From positions 620,001-684,000 of the forward strand of contig NZ_FPEG01000002.1 in assembly GCF_900117395.1 (NCBI RefSeq): a stretch of 64,000 bases of DNA, in the 5' to 3' direction. Both the position numbers and the translations under genes were made by a program. The notes under the pieces were generated by a model, which saw only the letters and a list, made by a program, of their open reading frames with translations, did no database searches and was not told the DNA's origin. The number at the start of each line of letters is the position of its first letter. Within the stretch, counting starts at the first letter, position 1. Source of the DNA: Agrococcus sp. Marseille-P2731 (GTDB lineage Bacteria > Actinomycetota > Actinomycetes > Actinomycetales > Microbacteriaceae). Shown in pieces: positions 27,374 to 35,080 of the stretch.

Positions 27374-28204
27374 AGCGGGACCGAGGCTGTGCGGGACCGG
27401 GGGCGGCCCGCTCCGCCGGCGCTCGCGGCCGCTGAGGCACCCGTCTCGCTCGCGTGGACGCCGTCGGGGTTCTCGCCCAGTGCAGCGCCCATCGCCGCGA
27501 CCTCGGCGGCCGACTCCTGGCTCGTCGACGACGGCCGGGTGCTCGCCCTCGAGCGGCACCATCGGCGGTTCGCGGATGCCGTGGCAGCGGCAGGCGGCGA
27601 CGGTCACGACGCCCTGGTGGCGGCCGCGGCCGCGGCACAGCACGTGCCGGCGCTCGGCCGCTGGTCTCCGCGACTCGACCTCGCTCCGGACGGCATCCGA
27701 CTGCGGATCAGGACGCCTCCTGCACCGTCGATGCGCGTCACCGCCGTGACAGCGGGGCGTGACCCGCGCACGCTGCCGCAGCGGAAGGGCCCGGACCTCG
27801 TCGCGCTCGCCGCTCTGCAGGCCGAGGAGGTGGCCCGCATCGGCCTCGAGGCGGAGCCGATCATCACCGTCGGCGGGCTCGTCGCCGAGGGCACCTGGTC
27901 GGCGCTGCTGTGGTGGCGTGGCGACGTGCTGTGCGTGCCCGCCGGCAGCGTCCCGCTGCTGCCGTCGGTGACGGCGGCTGTGCTCATCGAGATCGCTGCC
28001 AGCGAGGGCATCGAGGTGCGCGAGGAGCGCGCGACGCCCGCTGAGCTGGAGGGGTGCGAGGTCTGGCTCGCGAACGCGCTTCGGGGCATCCGTGCCGTCA
28101 CGAGCTGGATCGACGGCCCGCGACTCGCGCTCCCCACCCGCGCCGAGCAGTGGCAGCGCGAGCTCGACGAGAGGCGCGCGGCGCCGAGCGTGAGCCAGCG
28201 GTGA
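27371..28204 (+). CDS. Aminotransferase class IV (aminodeoxychorismate lyase-like)
   Basis: 277 residues of the PLP fold-type IV family. The probable catalytic lysine is Lys139 in LPQRKGPDLVALAALQAEE; GGLVAEGTWSALLWWRGDVLCVP matches the EGT-x-SN-type phosphate-binding region in degenerate form, and CEVWLANALRGIRAV matches the family's late motif. The first 45 residues are unusual. Pairing with divergent pabB suggests PabC function (4-aminobenzoate plus pyruvate from aminodeoxychorismate). A branched-chain or D-amino-acid transaminase is less likely. Confidence 0.75.
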   Translation: MSGTEAVRDRGRPAPPALAAAEAPVSLAWTPSGFSPSAAPIAATSAADSWLVDDGRVLALERHHRRFADAVAAAGGDGHDALVAAAAAAQHVPALGRWSPRLDLAPDGIRLRIRTPPAPSMRVTAVTAGRDPRTLPQRKGPDLVALAALQAEEVARIGLEAEPIITVGGLVAEGTWSALLWWRGDVLCVPAGSVPLLPSVTAAVLIEIAASEGIEVREERATPAELEGCEVWLANALRGIRAVTSWIDGPRLALPTRAEQWQRELDERRAAPSVSQR

Positions 28205-28869
28205 TCGACGACATCATCGGCGGCTTCCTCGACGCCGTCGCCTCGATCGATCCGCTGCTGCGCACCATCGTCGCCGGGATCGCGATGATGCTCGAGACGA
28301 GCGTGCTGCTCGGGCTCGTCGTGCCCGGCGACACGATCGTGATCGTCGCGGCGCTCGCAGTGGAGGCCTGGCCCTGGTGGCTCGCGCTCATCGGCGCCGT
28401 GGTGGTGGGCGCCCTGGCCGGCGAGTCGATCGGCTTCGCCATCGGGCACTGGCTCGGGCCGAAGATCGACACCTGGCTCGCGCGACGGTGGCCGAAGGCA
28501 TCCGCGCAGTGGCGTCGCACGGAGCGCTATCTGGCGCGCCGCGGCGGACCAGCCATCTTCCTGTCGCGCTTCCTGCCGGTCGCGCACTCCCTCGTGCCGC
28601 TCATCGTCGGCGCCTCCGCGATGCCGTACCGACGGTTCCTCGCCTGGACGATCCCGGCATGCGTCGTGTGGGCGGCCGCCTACGCCTCCGCCGGGTGGCT
28701 CGCGGGCGGCACCTATCGCGAGCTGGCCGATCAGCTGCATGGCGCCGGCTACATCATGGTCGCGGTCGTCGCCGCGTTCATCCTGCTGGTGTGGGCGGCC
28801 AAGCGCGTGATCGGGCGCTTCGAGGCGCGCCACATGGTCGACGACGATGACGAGGACGCCGCCAGCTGA
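28201..28869 (+). CDS. DedA-family membrane protein
   Basis: 222 residues with GTG start at 28201 overlapping the upstream stop (GTGA). It shows the DedA core: LLGLVVPGDTIVIVAA (the reentrant E/D-P-G region), GESIGFAIGHWLG, and FLSRFLPVAHSLVPLIVGASAMPYRRFL, with four to five membrane segments and an acidic C-terminus. DedA/DTT proteins are undecaprenyl-phosphate or phospholipid flippases. Coupling to the pabC-like gene is probably incidental to pathway. Confidence 0.9.
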   Translation: MIDDIIGGFLDAVASIDPLLRTIVAGIAMMLETSVLLGLVVPGDTIVIVAALAVEAWPWWLALIGAVVVGALAGESIGFAIGHWLGPKIDTWLARRWPKASAQWRRTERYLARRGGPAIFLSRFLPVAHSLVPLIVGASAMPYRRFLAWTIPACVVWAAAYASAGWLAGGTYRELADQLHGAGYIMVAVVAAFILLVWAAKRVIGRFEARHMVDDDDEDAAS

Positions 28870-28872
28870 CGA

Positions 28873-29526
28873 TCAGCGCTGGGCGGTCGCCGGTCGCTCG
28901 GTGGGGAAGAGCTCGCCGATCTGCGCCTGCGCGAGCTGCACGCCCATCTGGAGGTAGCGAGGATCGCCGTCTGCATCGTGCAGGAAGGCGTAGGTGACGA
29001 GCGCGTCGAGCCCGCCGATGCCGAGCTCGAGGCGCTGCCGCTGCTCGGCGTCGGTCTCGATCCCCCAGCGCTCCTGCAGGTACTCGACCATGTCGTCGAC
29101 GAACAGCGGGGCCACGGCCTCGCGGTGCTGAGGCCCGAGGTCGAGCCCCTCGCCCGTGCGGAGCATGCGGAACGACGGCACCTCGCGGAACGTCTCCACC
29201 ATCGCGCCGACGATCGCGTCCATCGCCTCCGGCCACGACGGGTGGTCGACGATGAGCACACGCTCGATCGCGAGCCGCATGCGCTCCAGGTTGCGCTCCG
29301 CGAGCGCCACGAGCACCGCGACCCGATCGGGGAAGTAGCGGTAGACCGTGCCGATCGAGGCGCCGGCACGCTCGGCGACCAGCGCGGTCGTGAGGTGCTC
29401 GATGCCGTGCTCGACCACGACGGCCGCAGCGGCATCCAGCAGGGCTTCGATCCGGTGGGCGGCGCGCGCCTGCACCGGCTCGTTCCGCACGGTCACCGAG
29501 GGCGCCGGGGAGCTTCGATCGTTCAT
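28873..29526 (-). CDS. TetR-family transcriptional regulator
   Basis: 217-residue repressor: N-terminal helix-turn-helix (RIEALLDAAAAVVVEHGIEHLTTALVAERAGASIGTVYRYFPDRVAVL), then an alpha-helical ligand domain with no recognised specificity. Start 29526 gives MNDRSSPAPSVTV. It is divergent from the SRAP gene with 48 bases between starts, where a 12-bp palindrome may be its operator; its 3' end converges on dedA. Confidence 0.92.
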   Translation of the reverse strand: MNDRSSPAPSVTVRNEPVQARAAHRIEALLDAAAAVVVEHGIEHLTTALVAERAGASIGTVYRYFPDRVAVLVALAERNLERMRLAIERVLIVDHPSWPEAMDAIVGAMVETFREVPSFRMLRTGEGLDLGPQHREAVAPLFVDDMVEYLQERWGIETDAEQRQRLELGIGGLDALVTYAFLHDADGDPRYLQMGVQLAQAQIGELFPTERPATAQR

Positions 29527-29548
29527 GTCGCCATCCTGTCGCATCCGG

Positions 29549-29560
29549 CACCGATCGGTG
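29549..29560. promoter_or_regulatory. Palindrome between tetR and SRAP gene, candidate operator
   Basis: CACCGATCGGTG is a perfect 12-bp palindrome in the 48-base gap between the two divergent starts. TetR regulators typically bind palindromes in such positions, so this could control both genes. Only one copy is seen. Confidence 0.4.
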
Positions 29561-29574
29561 GGAGCATCGCGGGT

Positions 29575-30270
29575 ATGTGTGGACGGTACGTGATGGCGAG
29601 CCCTGCGAGCGACCTGGTCGCGCTGTTCGAGATCGATGAGACGGGCGCCGATCTGCCCGAGCCGAGCTGGAACATCCCACCGACCTCGTCGGTGCCGATC
29701 GTGGTGGAGCCGCAGCCGCGCGACGATGCACCGCCGACGCGGCGGCTCGAGGCTGCGCGCTGGGGCCTCGTGCCCGCCTGGGCCGACGACGTCTCGGTCG
29801 GCGCGCGCGCCTTCAACGCCCGGAGCGAGACGGCGGCGTCGAAGCCGATGTTCCGCGACGCCGTGCGCGAGCGGCGAGCCCTCGTGCCCGCCGACGGGTG
29901 GTTCGAGTGGCAGAAGCACGACGATGCGAAGACCCCGCACTACATCCACGGCGAGCAGCCGATCTCGTTCGCGGGCCTGTACGCCTGGTGGAAGCGGCCC
30001 GACGGCGCCTGGCTGCTGTCGACCTCGATCCTCACGACCGCGTCTGCAGGCGAGCTCTCCGCGATCCACGAGCGCATGCCGGTGGTCGTCTCGCCCGAGA
30101 TGCGGGATGCGTGGCTCGACCCGACGGAGGACGGCGAGGCCGCCCTCGAGGCGGTCGTGGCCGAGGCCGCGGATGCGGTGGCGGGCCTCAGCGTGCACGT
30201 CGTCGGGTCGCGGGTCGGCAACGTGCGCGAGCAGGGCGTCGAGCTCATCGCGCCGCTCAACCCCGCATAG
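29575..30270 (+). CDS. SRAP-domain protein (YedK/HMCES-like DNA-protein crosslink sensor)
   Basis: 231 residues starting MCGRYVMAS. Cys2 becomes N-terminal after Met removal and forms a thiazolidine crosslink with abasic sites in single-stranded DNA. FNARSE (Asn81), GWFEW (Glu111) and IHERMP (His165) complete the known active-site set; WGLVPAW is also conserved. The family protects abasic sites at replication forks. It is divergent from tetR. No SOS box was found beside it. Confidence 0.94.
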   Translation: MCGRYVMASPASDLVALFEIDETGADLPEPSWNIPPTSSVPIVVEPQPRDDAPPTRRLEAARWGLVPAWADDVSVGARAFNARSETAASKPMFRDAVRERRALVPADGWFEWQKHDDAKTPHYIHGEQPISFAGLYAWWKRPDGAWLLSTSILTTASAGELSAIHERMPVVVSPEMRDAWLDPTEDGEAALEAVVAEAADAVAGLSVHVVGSRVGNVREQGVELIAPLNPA

Positions 30271-30318
30271 CGGACAGCCAGTAGGGTCGAGGGGCGTCCA
30301 CGGCTCGGGAGGTCACGC

Positions 30319-31356
30319 ATGGAGGAGCTCGATCCGCTCTCGCGCATCCCCGAACCCATCAAGCACACCGCTGCGCGCATCGAGGACTGGGTGCACGAGC
30401 ACCGTGAGGCGAACGCGCTGCGCGCCGGCCGTCTGCCCGCGATCGTCGCCTACCCCGGGTACGGCGGCGACGGCTGGGTGCGGGTGCTCGCCCGCGTGCT
30501 GCTCGTGCAGCCCGGCAAGGAGCAGAGCGTGCACTACGAGAACGTGCGCGGCTGGCGCTCGTTCACCTCGATCGCGCTCAACCACATCGATGTGACCCTC
30601 GAGGCCAATGGCGAGCGCCACGTCGTGATCGCCGACCGCGGCGGTCTGGTCGACGCCATCGTGCCGTTCCGCCTCGAGCCGGGCTGGCAGGAGGTCACGC
30701 TCAGCGTCGCCGGCTCCGTGCCGGTCGTCGCCCCCGTCTTCGTGGTCGACCCGACGACCCGCTTCGGCGTCGTCAGCGACATCGACGACACCGTGATGGT
30801 CACCTCGCTCCCCCGCCCGCTGCTCGCCGCCTGGAACGCGTTCGTGCTCGACGAGCACGGTCGTCAGCCGGTGCCCGGCATGGCCGTGCTCTACGAGCGC
30901 ATCGCCAACGAGCATCCGAACAGCCCCTTCGTCTACCTCTCCACCGGTGCGTGGAACGCGGCCCCGACGCTCAGCCGCTTCCTCTCGCGGAACCTCTACC
31001 CGTCCGGCAGCATGCTGCTGACCGACTGGGGGCCGACCCACGACCGCTTCTTCCGCTCAGGTCAGGATCACAAGCGGCAGCAGCTGCGGCGGCTCGCCAA
31101 GGAGTTCCCCGACATCACGTGGCTGCTCGTCGGCGACGACGGCCAGCACGACGAGGCGATCTACGGCGAGTTCGCGAACGCGCATCCGACCTCGGTGCAC
31201 GCGGTCGCGATCCGCGAGCTCTCGCCGCAGGAGGCCGTGCTCGCCGGTGGACGCAAGCACGCGGAGACGCGCTCGATGCACCCGTGGGTGTGGTCGTCGA
31301 ACGGCGGCGGGCTCGCGAAGGAGCTCGCGGCGATCCCCGGCCTCGACGTGCTGTGA
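30319..31356 (+). CDS. App1-family (DUF2183) phosphatase-like protein
   Basis: 345 residues. An N-terminal beta-rich domain (to about 140) is followed by a HAD-type catalytic domain with DIDDTV (residues 154-159, the DXDXT motif), FVYLSTGAWNAAPTLSRFL and LVGDDGQHDEAIYGE, which match the APP1 catalytic family. Yeast App1 is a phosphatidate phosphatase; the bacterial substrate is not known. There is no signal peptide. It lies 48 bases after the SRAP gene in the same direction. Confidence 0.87.
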   Translation: MEELDPLSRIPEPIKHTAARIEDWVHEHREANALRAGRLPAIVAYPGYGGDGWVRVLARVLLVQPGKEQSVHYENVRGWRSFTSIALNHIDVTLEANGERHVVIADRGGLVDAIVPFRLEPGWQEVTLSVAGSVPVVAPVFVVDPTTRFGVVSDIDDTVMVTSLPRPLLAAWNAFVLDEHGRQPVPGMAVLYERIANEHPNSPFVYLSTGAWNAAPTLSRFLSRNLYPSGSMLLTDWGPTHDRFFRSGQDHKRQQLRRLAKEFPDITWLLVGDDGQHDEAIYGEFANAHPTSVHAVAIRELSPQEAVLAGGRKHAETRSMHPWVWSSNGGGLAKELAAIPGLDVL

Positions 31357-31397
31357 CGGCTCCCCGTGCCGCAGCGTCGTGACGTGAGCCGACACCG

Positions 31398-31829
31398 GTG
31401 AGCGCCCGCCACATCGCGATCGCGGTCATCCTGCGAGCTGACGGCGCGATGCTCGTGACGAGCGCGGTCGAGCCCGGCTCCGCTGGGGCCGGCCGTCCTC
31501 GCACGCTGGTGCGGCCGCCGGGCGGCGGCATCGATGAGGGCGAGGCTGCGTCGGATGCCGTGGCGCGCGAGCTGCGGGAGGAGCTCGGAGCCGATGCGCT
31601 CGAGGTGGCACCGCTCGGCACCCTCGAGCACCGCCTGCGATTCGCCGGCCGCGAGCTGCACGAGCTGGTGCACGTCTTCACCGCTCGACTGTCGACGGAT
31701 GCGGCGCTGCCGTCGGCGACGGACGCCGGGCACCCGGTCTGGTGGCTCGCCTCCGAGCGGTTCGAAGACCCCGAGCTCGAGATCGTGCCTGCGGGCCTGC
31801 TGCAGCTGATCGAGCGCGCGCGACCCTGA
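31398..31829 (+). CDS. Nudix hydrolase
   Basis: 143 residues, GTG start at 31398. The Nudix box GGIDEGEAASDAVARELREELG (residues 43-64) fits GX5EX7REUXEEXG fully. The rest (IAIAVILRADGAMLVTSAVEPG, HELVHVFTARLS) is a generic small Nudix domain, so the nucleotide-diphosphate substrate cannot be named. It follows the App1-like gene by 41 bases and may share its transcript. Confidence 0.9.
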   Translation: MSARHIAIAVILRADGAMLVTSAVEPGSAGAGRPRTLVRPPGGGIDEGEAASDAVARELREELGADALEVAPLGTLEHRLRFAGRELHELVHVFTARLSTDAALPSATDAGHPVWWLASERFEDPELEIVPAGLLQLIERARP

Positions 31830-31836
31830 CCCTTCC

Positions 31837-31859
31837 CATACTGTGCATCGCAAGGTATG
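31837..31859. promoter_or_regulatory. Inverted repeat at the padR start, candidate PadR operator
   Basis: CATAC (31837-31841) and GTATG (31855-31859) form a perfect inverted repeat with a 13-base spacer, the ATAC...GTAT type bound by PadR regulators. The left arm overlaps a CATACT sequence that could serve as a -10 element. The right arm contains the ATG at 31857, which argues for translation beginning at 31869. Confidence 0.5.
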
Positions 31860-31868
31860 GTGCCTGAC

Positions 31869-32213
31869 ATGGTGAGCGGCGAAGGTTCTTCCGCGGCGCC
31901 GCAGCTGCGCAAGGGCGTGCTCGGGCCGGTCGTGCTGGCGCTGCTCGAATCGCGCGACCGCTACGGGCTCGAGATCGTGCGCGAGCTCTCGGCGCTCGAG
32001 CTCGTCGCGAGCGAGGGCACCGTCTACCCGTTGCTGACGCGCTTGCAGGATTCAGGCGCCGTCGAGAGCACCTGGGTGGTCTCCGACACGGAGCGCCCAC
32101 GCCGCTACTACCGGCTCACCGCCACCGGCCGCGAGGAGCTCGCGGCCTTCCGCGTCGACTGGGCGGCCTTCACGAGCGCCGTCCACTCGATCCTGCACCC
32201 GAGCGAGGGATGA
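31869..32213 (+). CDS. PadR-family transcriptional regulator
   Basis: 114 residues from ATG 31869 (118 if the ATG at 31857 inside the candidate operator is used). It shows the winged-helix PadR pattern: QLRKGVLGPVVLALLESRDRYGLEIVRELS, LVASEGTVYPLLTRLQDSGAVESTWV and PRRYYRLTATGREELAAF. It overlaps the next gene by 4 bases (ATGA). PadR genes paired with HAAS-domain membrane proteins are a recurrent two-gene unit in Gram-positive bacteria, so it likely represses its own operon. Confidence 0.92.
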   Translation: MVSGEGSSAAPQLRKGVLGPVVLALLESRDRYGLEIVRELSALELVASEGTVYPLLTRLQDSGAVESTWVVSDTERPRRYYRLTATGREELAAFRVDWAAFTSAVHSILHPSEG

Positions 32214-32881
32214 TCATGCACCAACCCACTCCGCTGCCCCTCGAGGCGCAGCGCTACCTCGAGCAGCTCGATCTGGAGGCGGCGATGCTGCCGCAGCCGC
32301 GCAGAGCGCAGCTCGTCAGCCAGATCCGCGAGCACCTGCACGACGCCGTCGAGGATCGCGCGGAGATCCGTGCCGTGCTCGCCCGGCTCGGCACGCCGCG
32401 CGAGCTCGTCGCGGAGGCGCAGCCCGAGGTGAACTCTGAGCGCCCGCCGCAGTCTCGGTCGCCGTGGCCGCTCATGCTCGCGATCGCTGTCCTGGCGATC
32501 GGCGTCCTCCTGCTGCTCATCGGCGGCACCGTGTTCTCCATGTCCGGTCGCGGCCGATGGCTCGTGCTCGCCCTCCCGGGGTTCGTCTTCGCTGGCGTCG
32601 GCGCCGTGCTGCTCAGCAGAGAGCGCCGTCGAAGCCGAGAGGATCCCGCCGCGCGCTCCGCGGCACGGCGCGCCGTGCGATGGCTCGCGATCTCCGGCCT
32701 CGCTGTGGGCGTGCTGATGCTCGCGCTCGCCGGCGTGCTGTTCGCGATGACGGGCCGCTGGCGCTCAGTCCTGTTCGCGCTTCCCGGCATCCTGCTCGCC
32801 CTGGCCTGCGCCATCGCGCTGCTGCGAGGCGCGGCGCTTTCGAAGCGAGCGGCCCTCGCGAAGGAGCGAGCCGCCCTCTAG
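32210..32881 (+). CDS. HAAS-domain (DUF1700-like) membrane protein
   Basis: 223 residues. The first ~80 form a soluble helical domain (ALRYLEQLDLE-type start, RRAQLVSQIREHLHDAV, VLARLGTPRELVAEA) characteristic of HAAS-type proteins. Two pairs of membrane helices follow, at about 83-130 and 155-210, with similar sequence (ML...GVLF-MTGR versus LL...GTVFSMSGR), suggesting internal duplication. It is coupled to padR by ATGA. Its stop codon shares the four bases CTAG with the convergent gene's stop. Function unknown. Confidence 0.8.
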   Translation: MIMHQPTPLPLEAQRYLEQLDLEAAMLPQPRRAQLVSQIREHLHDAVEDRAEIRAVLARLGTPRELVAEAQPEVNSERPPQSRSPWPLMLAIAVLAIGVLLLLIGGTVFSMSGRGRWLVLALPGFVFAGVGAVLLSRERRRSREDPAARSAARRAVRWLAISGLAVGVLMLALAGVLFAMTGRWRSVLFALPGILLALACAIALLRGAALSKRAALAKERAAL

Positions 32882-33492
32882 CGGGCGAGCACCTCGCCTG
32901 CGCGACCCGAGGCGCGCATCCAGCCGCCGGCCTCGGTCACGCGCACCGGCGCATCCCCCAGGAACCGCATCGCCACGAGCGCCGCAGCCTGGCCCGCGGT
33001 CAGGCCGCTCGGGTCGACGGCGCGACCCCAGACGGCGCGCTCGGCCCTGCGCCGCACAGCCTCGCCCGGCGAGCGCGGCAGCGCCGCCTCGACGTCGGCG
33101 GCCGCCTGCGTCGCGAGCTCACGCACCCGCGCTGGCTCGACGTCGCCGGTGTGCGCCCAACCGCCCTGCGGCGGCGAGACCGCGGCCCAAGCGGGCCGCG
33201 CCACCGCATCCGGCACCTCGATGTCTGCACCCTCGCGCAGCGCGTCGCGCAGTGGGGGCAGCGCCACCACCCCGTCGAAGCTCGCAGGCTCGCGCATGCG
33301 GGATGCGCGTGCGACGAGCACCGTCGGGCCGGTGTCGAGCAAGCCGGCGGATGCGGTCATGGGCGTCGTGAGCAGCGCGACCGGCCCGTCGGCGGCGAGC
33401 CGCACGGTGCCGTCGCCGAAGACGGCGGCGCGGTCGAGCAGGAGGACGAGGTCGGCGCGGGCGCGCTCGTCGAGGGAGAGGATGGAGTGCAT
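32878..33492 (-). CDS. Conserved hypothetical protein, unrecognised
   Basis: 204 residues beginning MHSILSLDERARADLVLLLDRAAVFGDGTVRL. No membrane segment or catalytic motif is recognised. The first half looks like an alpha/beta domain (ALLTTPMTASAGLLDTGPTVLVAR, DGVVALPPLRDAL), the second is helical (TGDVEPARVRELATQAAADVEAALPRSPGEAVRRRAERAVW). Base composition and third-position GC fit the neighbours, so it is a real gene. It is divergent from tesB with 55 bases between starts. Confidence 0.7.
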   Translation of the reverse strand: MHSILSLDERARADLVLLLDRAAVFGDGTVRLAADGPVALLTTPMTASAGLLDTGPTVLVARASRMREPASFDGVVALPPLRDALREGADIEVPDAVARPAWAAVSPPQGGWAHTGDVEPARVRELATQAAADVEAALPRSPGEAVRRRAERAVWGRAVDPSGLTAGQAAALVAMRFLGDAPVRVTEAGGWMRASGRAGEVLAR

Positions 33493-33547
33493 GCGATCTC
33501 TAGACTAGAGCGGCCCCCGTGGCTCGAGCTTCGTCGAGAGGACCGTC

Positions 33548-34432
33548 GTGACCGAGAGCATCCGCATCCTGCTGGAGACCCTGTCGCTCGTCGACACGGG
33601 TGCCCGCACCTCCGAGGACATCTTCACCGGCGCGAGCCACCCGATGCCCTACGGGCGGATCTTCGGCGGCCAGGTCATGGCGCAGGCCGTCGTCGCCGCG
33701 CAGCGCACCGTCGAGCCCGACCGCAGCATCCACTCCGTGCACGGCTACTTCGTGCGACCGGGTGATGTCGAGCACCCGATCACGCTGTCGGTGGAGCGCA
33801 TCCACGACGGCCGCTCGTTCTCGACGCGTCGCGTGCAGGCCTACCAGCGTGGCGTGCCGATCATGTCGATGATCTCGTCGTTCCAGGATCTCGACGAGGG
33901 CCCCAGCTCGCAGCACCCGATGCCGCAGGGGCTGCCATCGCCCGACGAGCTGCCGAGCTCTGAGGAGCTGCTCGCCGCCTACGCCGGCCACCCGCAGGCC
34001 CGGGCCGTCATCGCGCGTCCGTTCGACATCCGCCACGTCGAGGGACCCATCTACCTGCCGGATCCCGAGCGGCCGCGGCACGGCAACCAGCACGTCTGGA
34101 TCCGGGCCAAGGACCGGCTGCCCGACGACGACGCGCTGCATCGCGCGGCGCTCGCCTACCTCTCGGACTACGCGATGCTCGAGCCGATCGTGCGCATGCA
34201 CGGCGCCGCGTGGACGACGCCGGGGCTGAAGGCCGCGAGCCTCGACCACGCGCTCTGGTGGCATCGGCCGGTGCGCGTCGACGAGTGGCTGCTGCTCGAG
34301 CTGGAGACCAGCTCGTCGGGTGGCGGGCGCGGGCTCGGCCGGGCGCACATCTATGCCGCCGACGGCACGCACGTCGCCACCGTCGCCCAGGAGGGCATGG
34401 TGCGGGTGCCGCAGGAGCCGAGCGCCTCGTGA
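33548..34432 (+). CDS. tesB: Acyl-CoA thioesterase II
   Basis: 294 residues, GTG start. Double-hotdog thioesterase hydrolysing medium- and long-chain acyl-CoA: YGRIFGGQVMAQAVVAA, SIHSVHGYFVRPGD, DGRSFSTRRVQAYQRG in the first hotdog; LAYLSDYAMLEP and the late ASLDHALWWHRP (HALWFH-type) in the second with the catalytic Asp/Gln/Thr neighbourhood. Length fits the family. Its stop overlaps the GTG of the acetyltransferase gene. Confidence 0.93.
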   Translation: MTESIRILLETLSLVDTGARTSEDIFTGASHPMPYGRIFGGQVMAQAVVAAQRTVEPDRSIHSVHGYFVRPGDVEHPITLSVERIHDGRSFSTRRVQAYQRGVPIMSMISSFQDLDEGPSSQHPMPQGLPSPDELPSSEELLAAYAGHPQARAVIARPFDIRHVEGPIYLPDPERPRHGNQHVWIRAKDRLPDDDALHRAALAYLSDYAMLEPIVRMHGAAWTTPGLKAASLDHALWWHRPVRVDEWLLLELETSSSGGGRGLGRAHIYAADGTHVATVAQEGMVRVPQEPSAS

Positions 34433-35022
34433 GCGAGCGCCCCGCGAAGGTGCAGCCGATCGCGCCCGCGGCGGGGATGCGCGCGGTGCGCGAGGCGCTG
34501 CCGCTGCGCACCGAGCGGCTCGTGCTGCGGACGCTCGCGCCCTCCGACATCGATGCGGTCCGCGGCTATCGCAACGCGCCCGGCCAGCGCCGCTGGACCT
34601 ACAGCCGTGACCAGACCGAGGCAGAGCTCATGGCGTGGACGGCAGGCGGCGCGCCCGTCTTCCTGCGCGACGGCGATGCCGTGCAGCTCGGCATCGAGCA
34701 CGAGGGCAGGCTCATCGGCGACATCATGGTGCGCATCACGAGCCTCGCCGCCCGGCAGGTTGAGCTCGGCTGGATGGTCGCGCTCGAGGCGCAGGGCAAG
34801 GGCTTCGCGACCGAGGCCGCTGCGGCCGCGCTCGAGCTCGCGCTCGCCATCGGCGCGCACCGGGTGACGGCGCAGCTCGACGATGAGAACGTCGCGTCCC
34901 GCCGGGTCGCGGAGCGCATCGGCATGTCGGTGGAAGGCCGGTTCGTCGACGACGACATCAACCCCGCCACCGGGACCTTCGGCACGTCGCTCTTCATGGC
35001 GCTGCGCCGGGCCGAGCACTGA
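34429..35022 (+). CDS. GNAT-family N-acetyltransferase (RimJ-like)
   Basis: 197 residues, GTG at 34429 overlapping the tesB stop (GTGA). LPLRTERLVLRTLAPSDIDAVRGYRN is the typical RimJ/RimL-like start, LIGDIMVRI and ELGWMVALEAQGKGFATEAAAAAL contain the acetyl-CoA P-loop (Q/R-x-x-G-x-A variant GKGFATE), and VASRRVAERIGMSVEGRF is the family's end motif. Substrate (ribosomal protein N-terminus or small amine) is unknown. Confidence 0.9.
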   Translation: MSERPAKVQPIAPAAGMRAVREALPLRTERLVLRTLAPSDIDAVRGYRNAPGQRRWTYSRDQTEAELMAWTAGGAPVFLRDGDAVQLGIEHEGRLIGDIMVRITSLAARQVELGWMVALEAQGKGFATEAAAAALELALAIGAHRVTAQLDDENVASRRVAERIGMSVEGRFVDDDINPATGTFGTSLFMALRRAEH

Positions 35023-35080
35023 CGCTGCTGCGTCGGCTCGGCCCGGCGGGCACGCTCGTGCGGGTGCCGGATGCGCCCGC

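Noticed and set aside
26174..28204. Extended start of the pabC-like frame far upstream
   Set aside because: The frame is open by GC bias across pabB; homology begins only after ATG 27371, which has a ribosome site.
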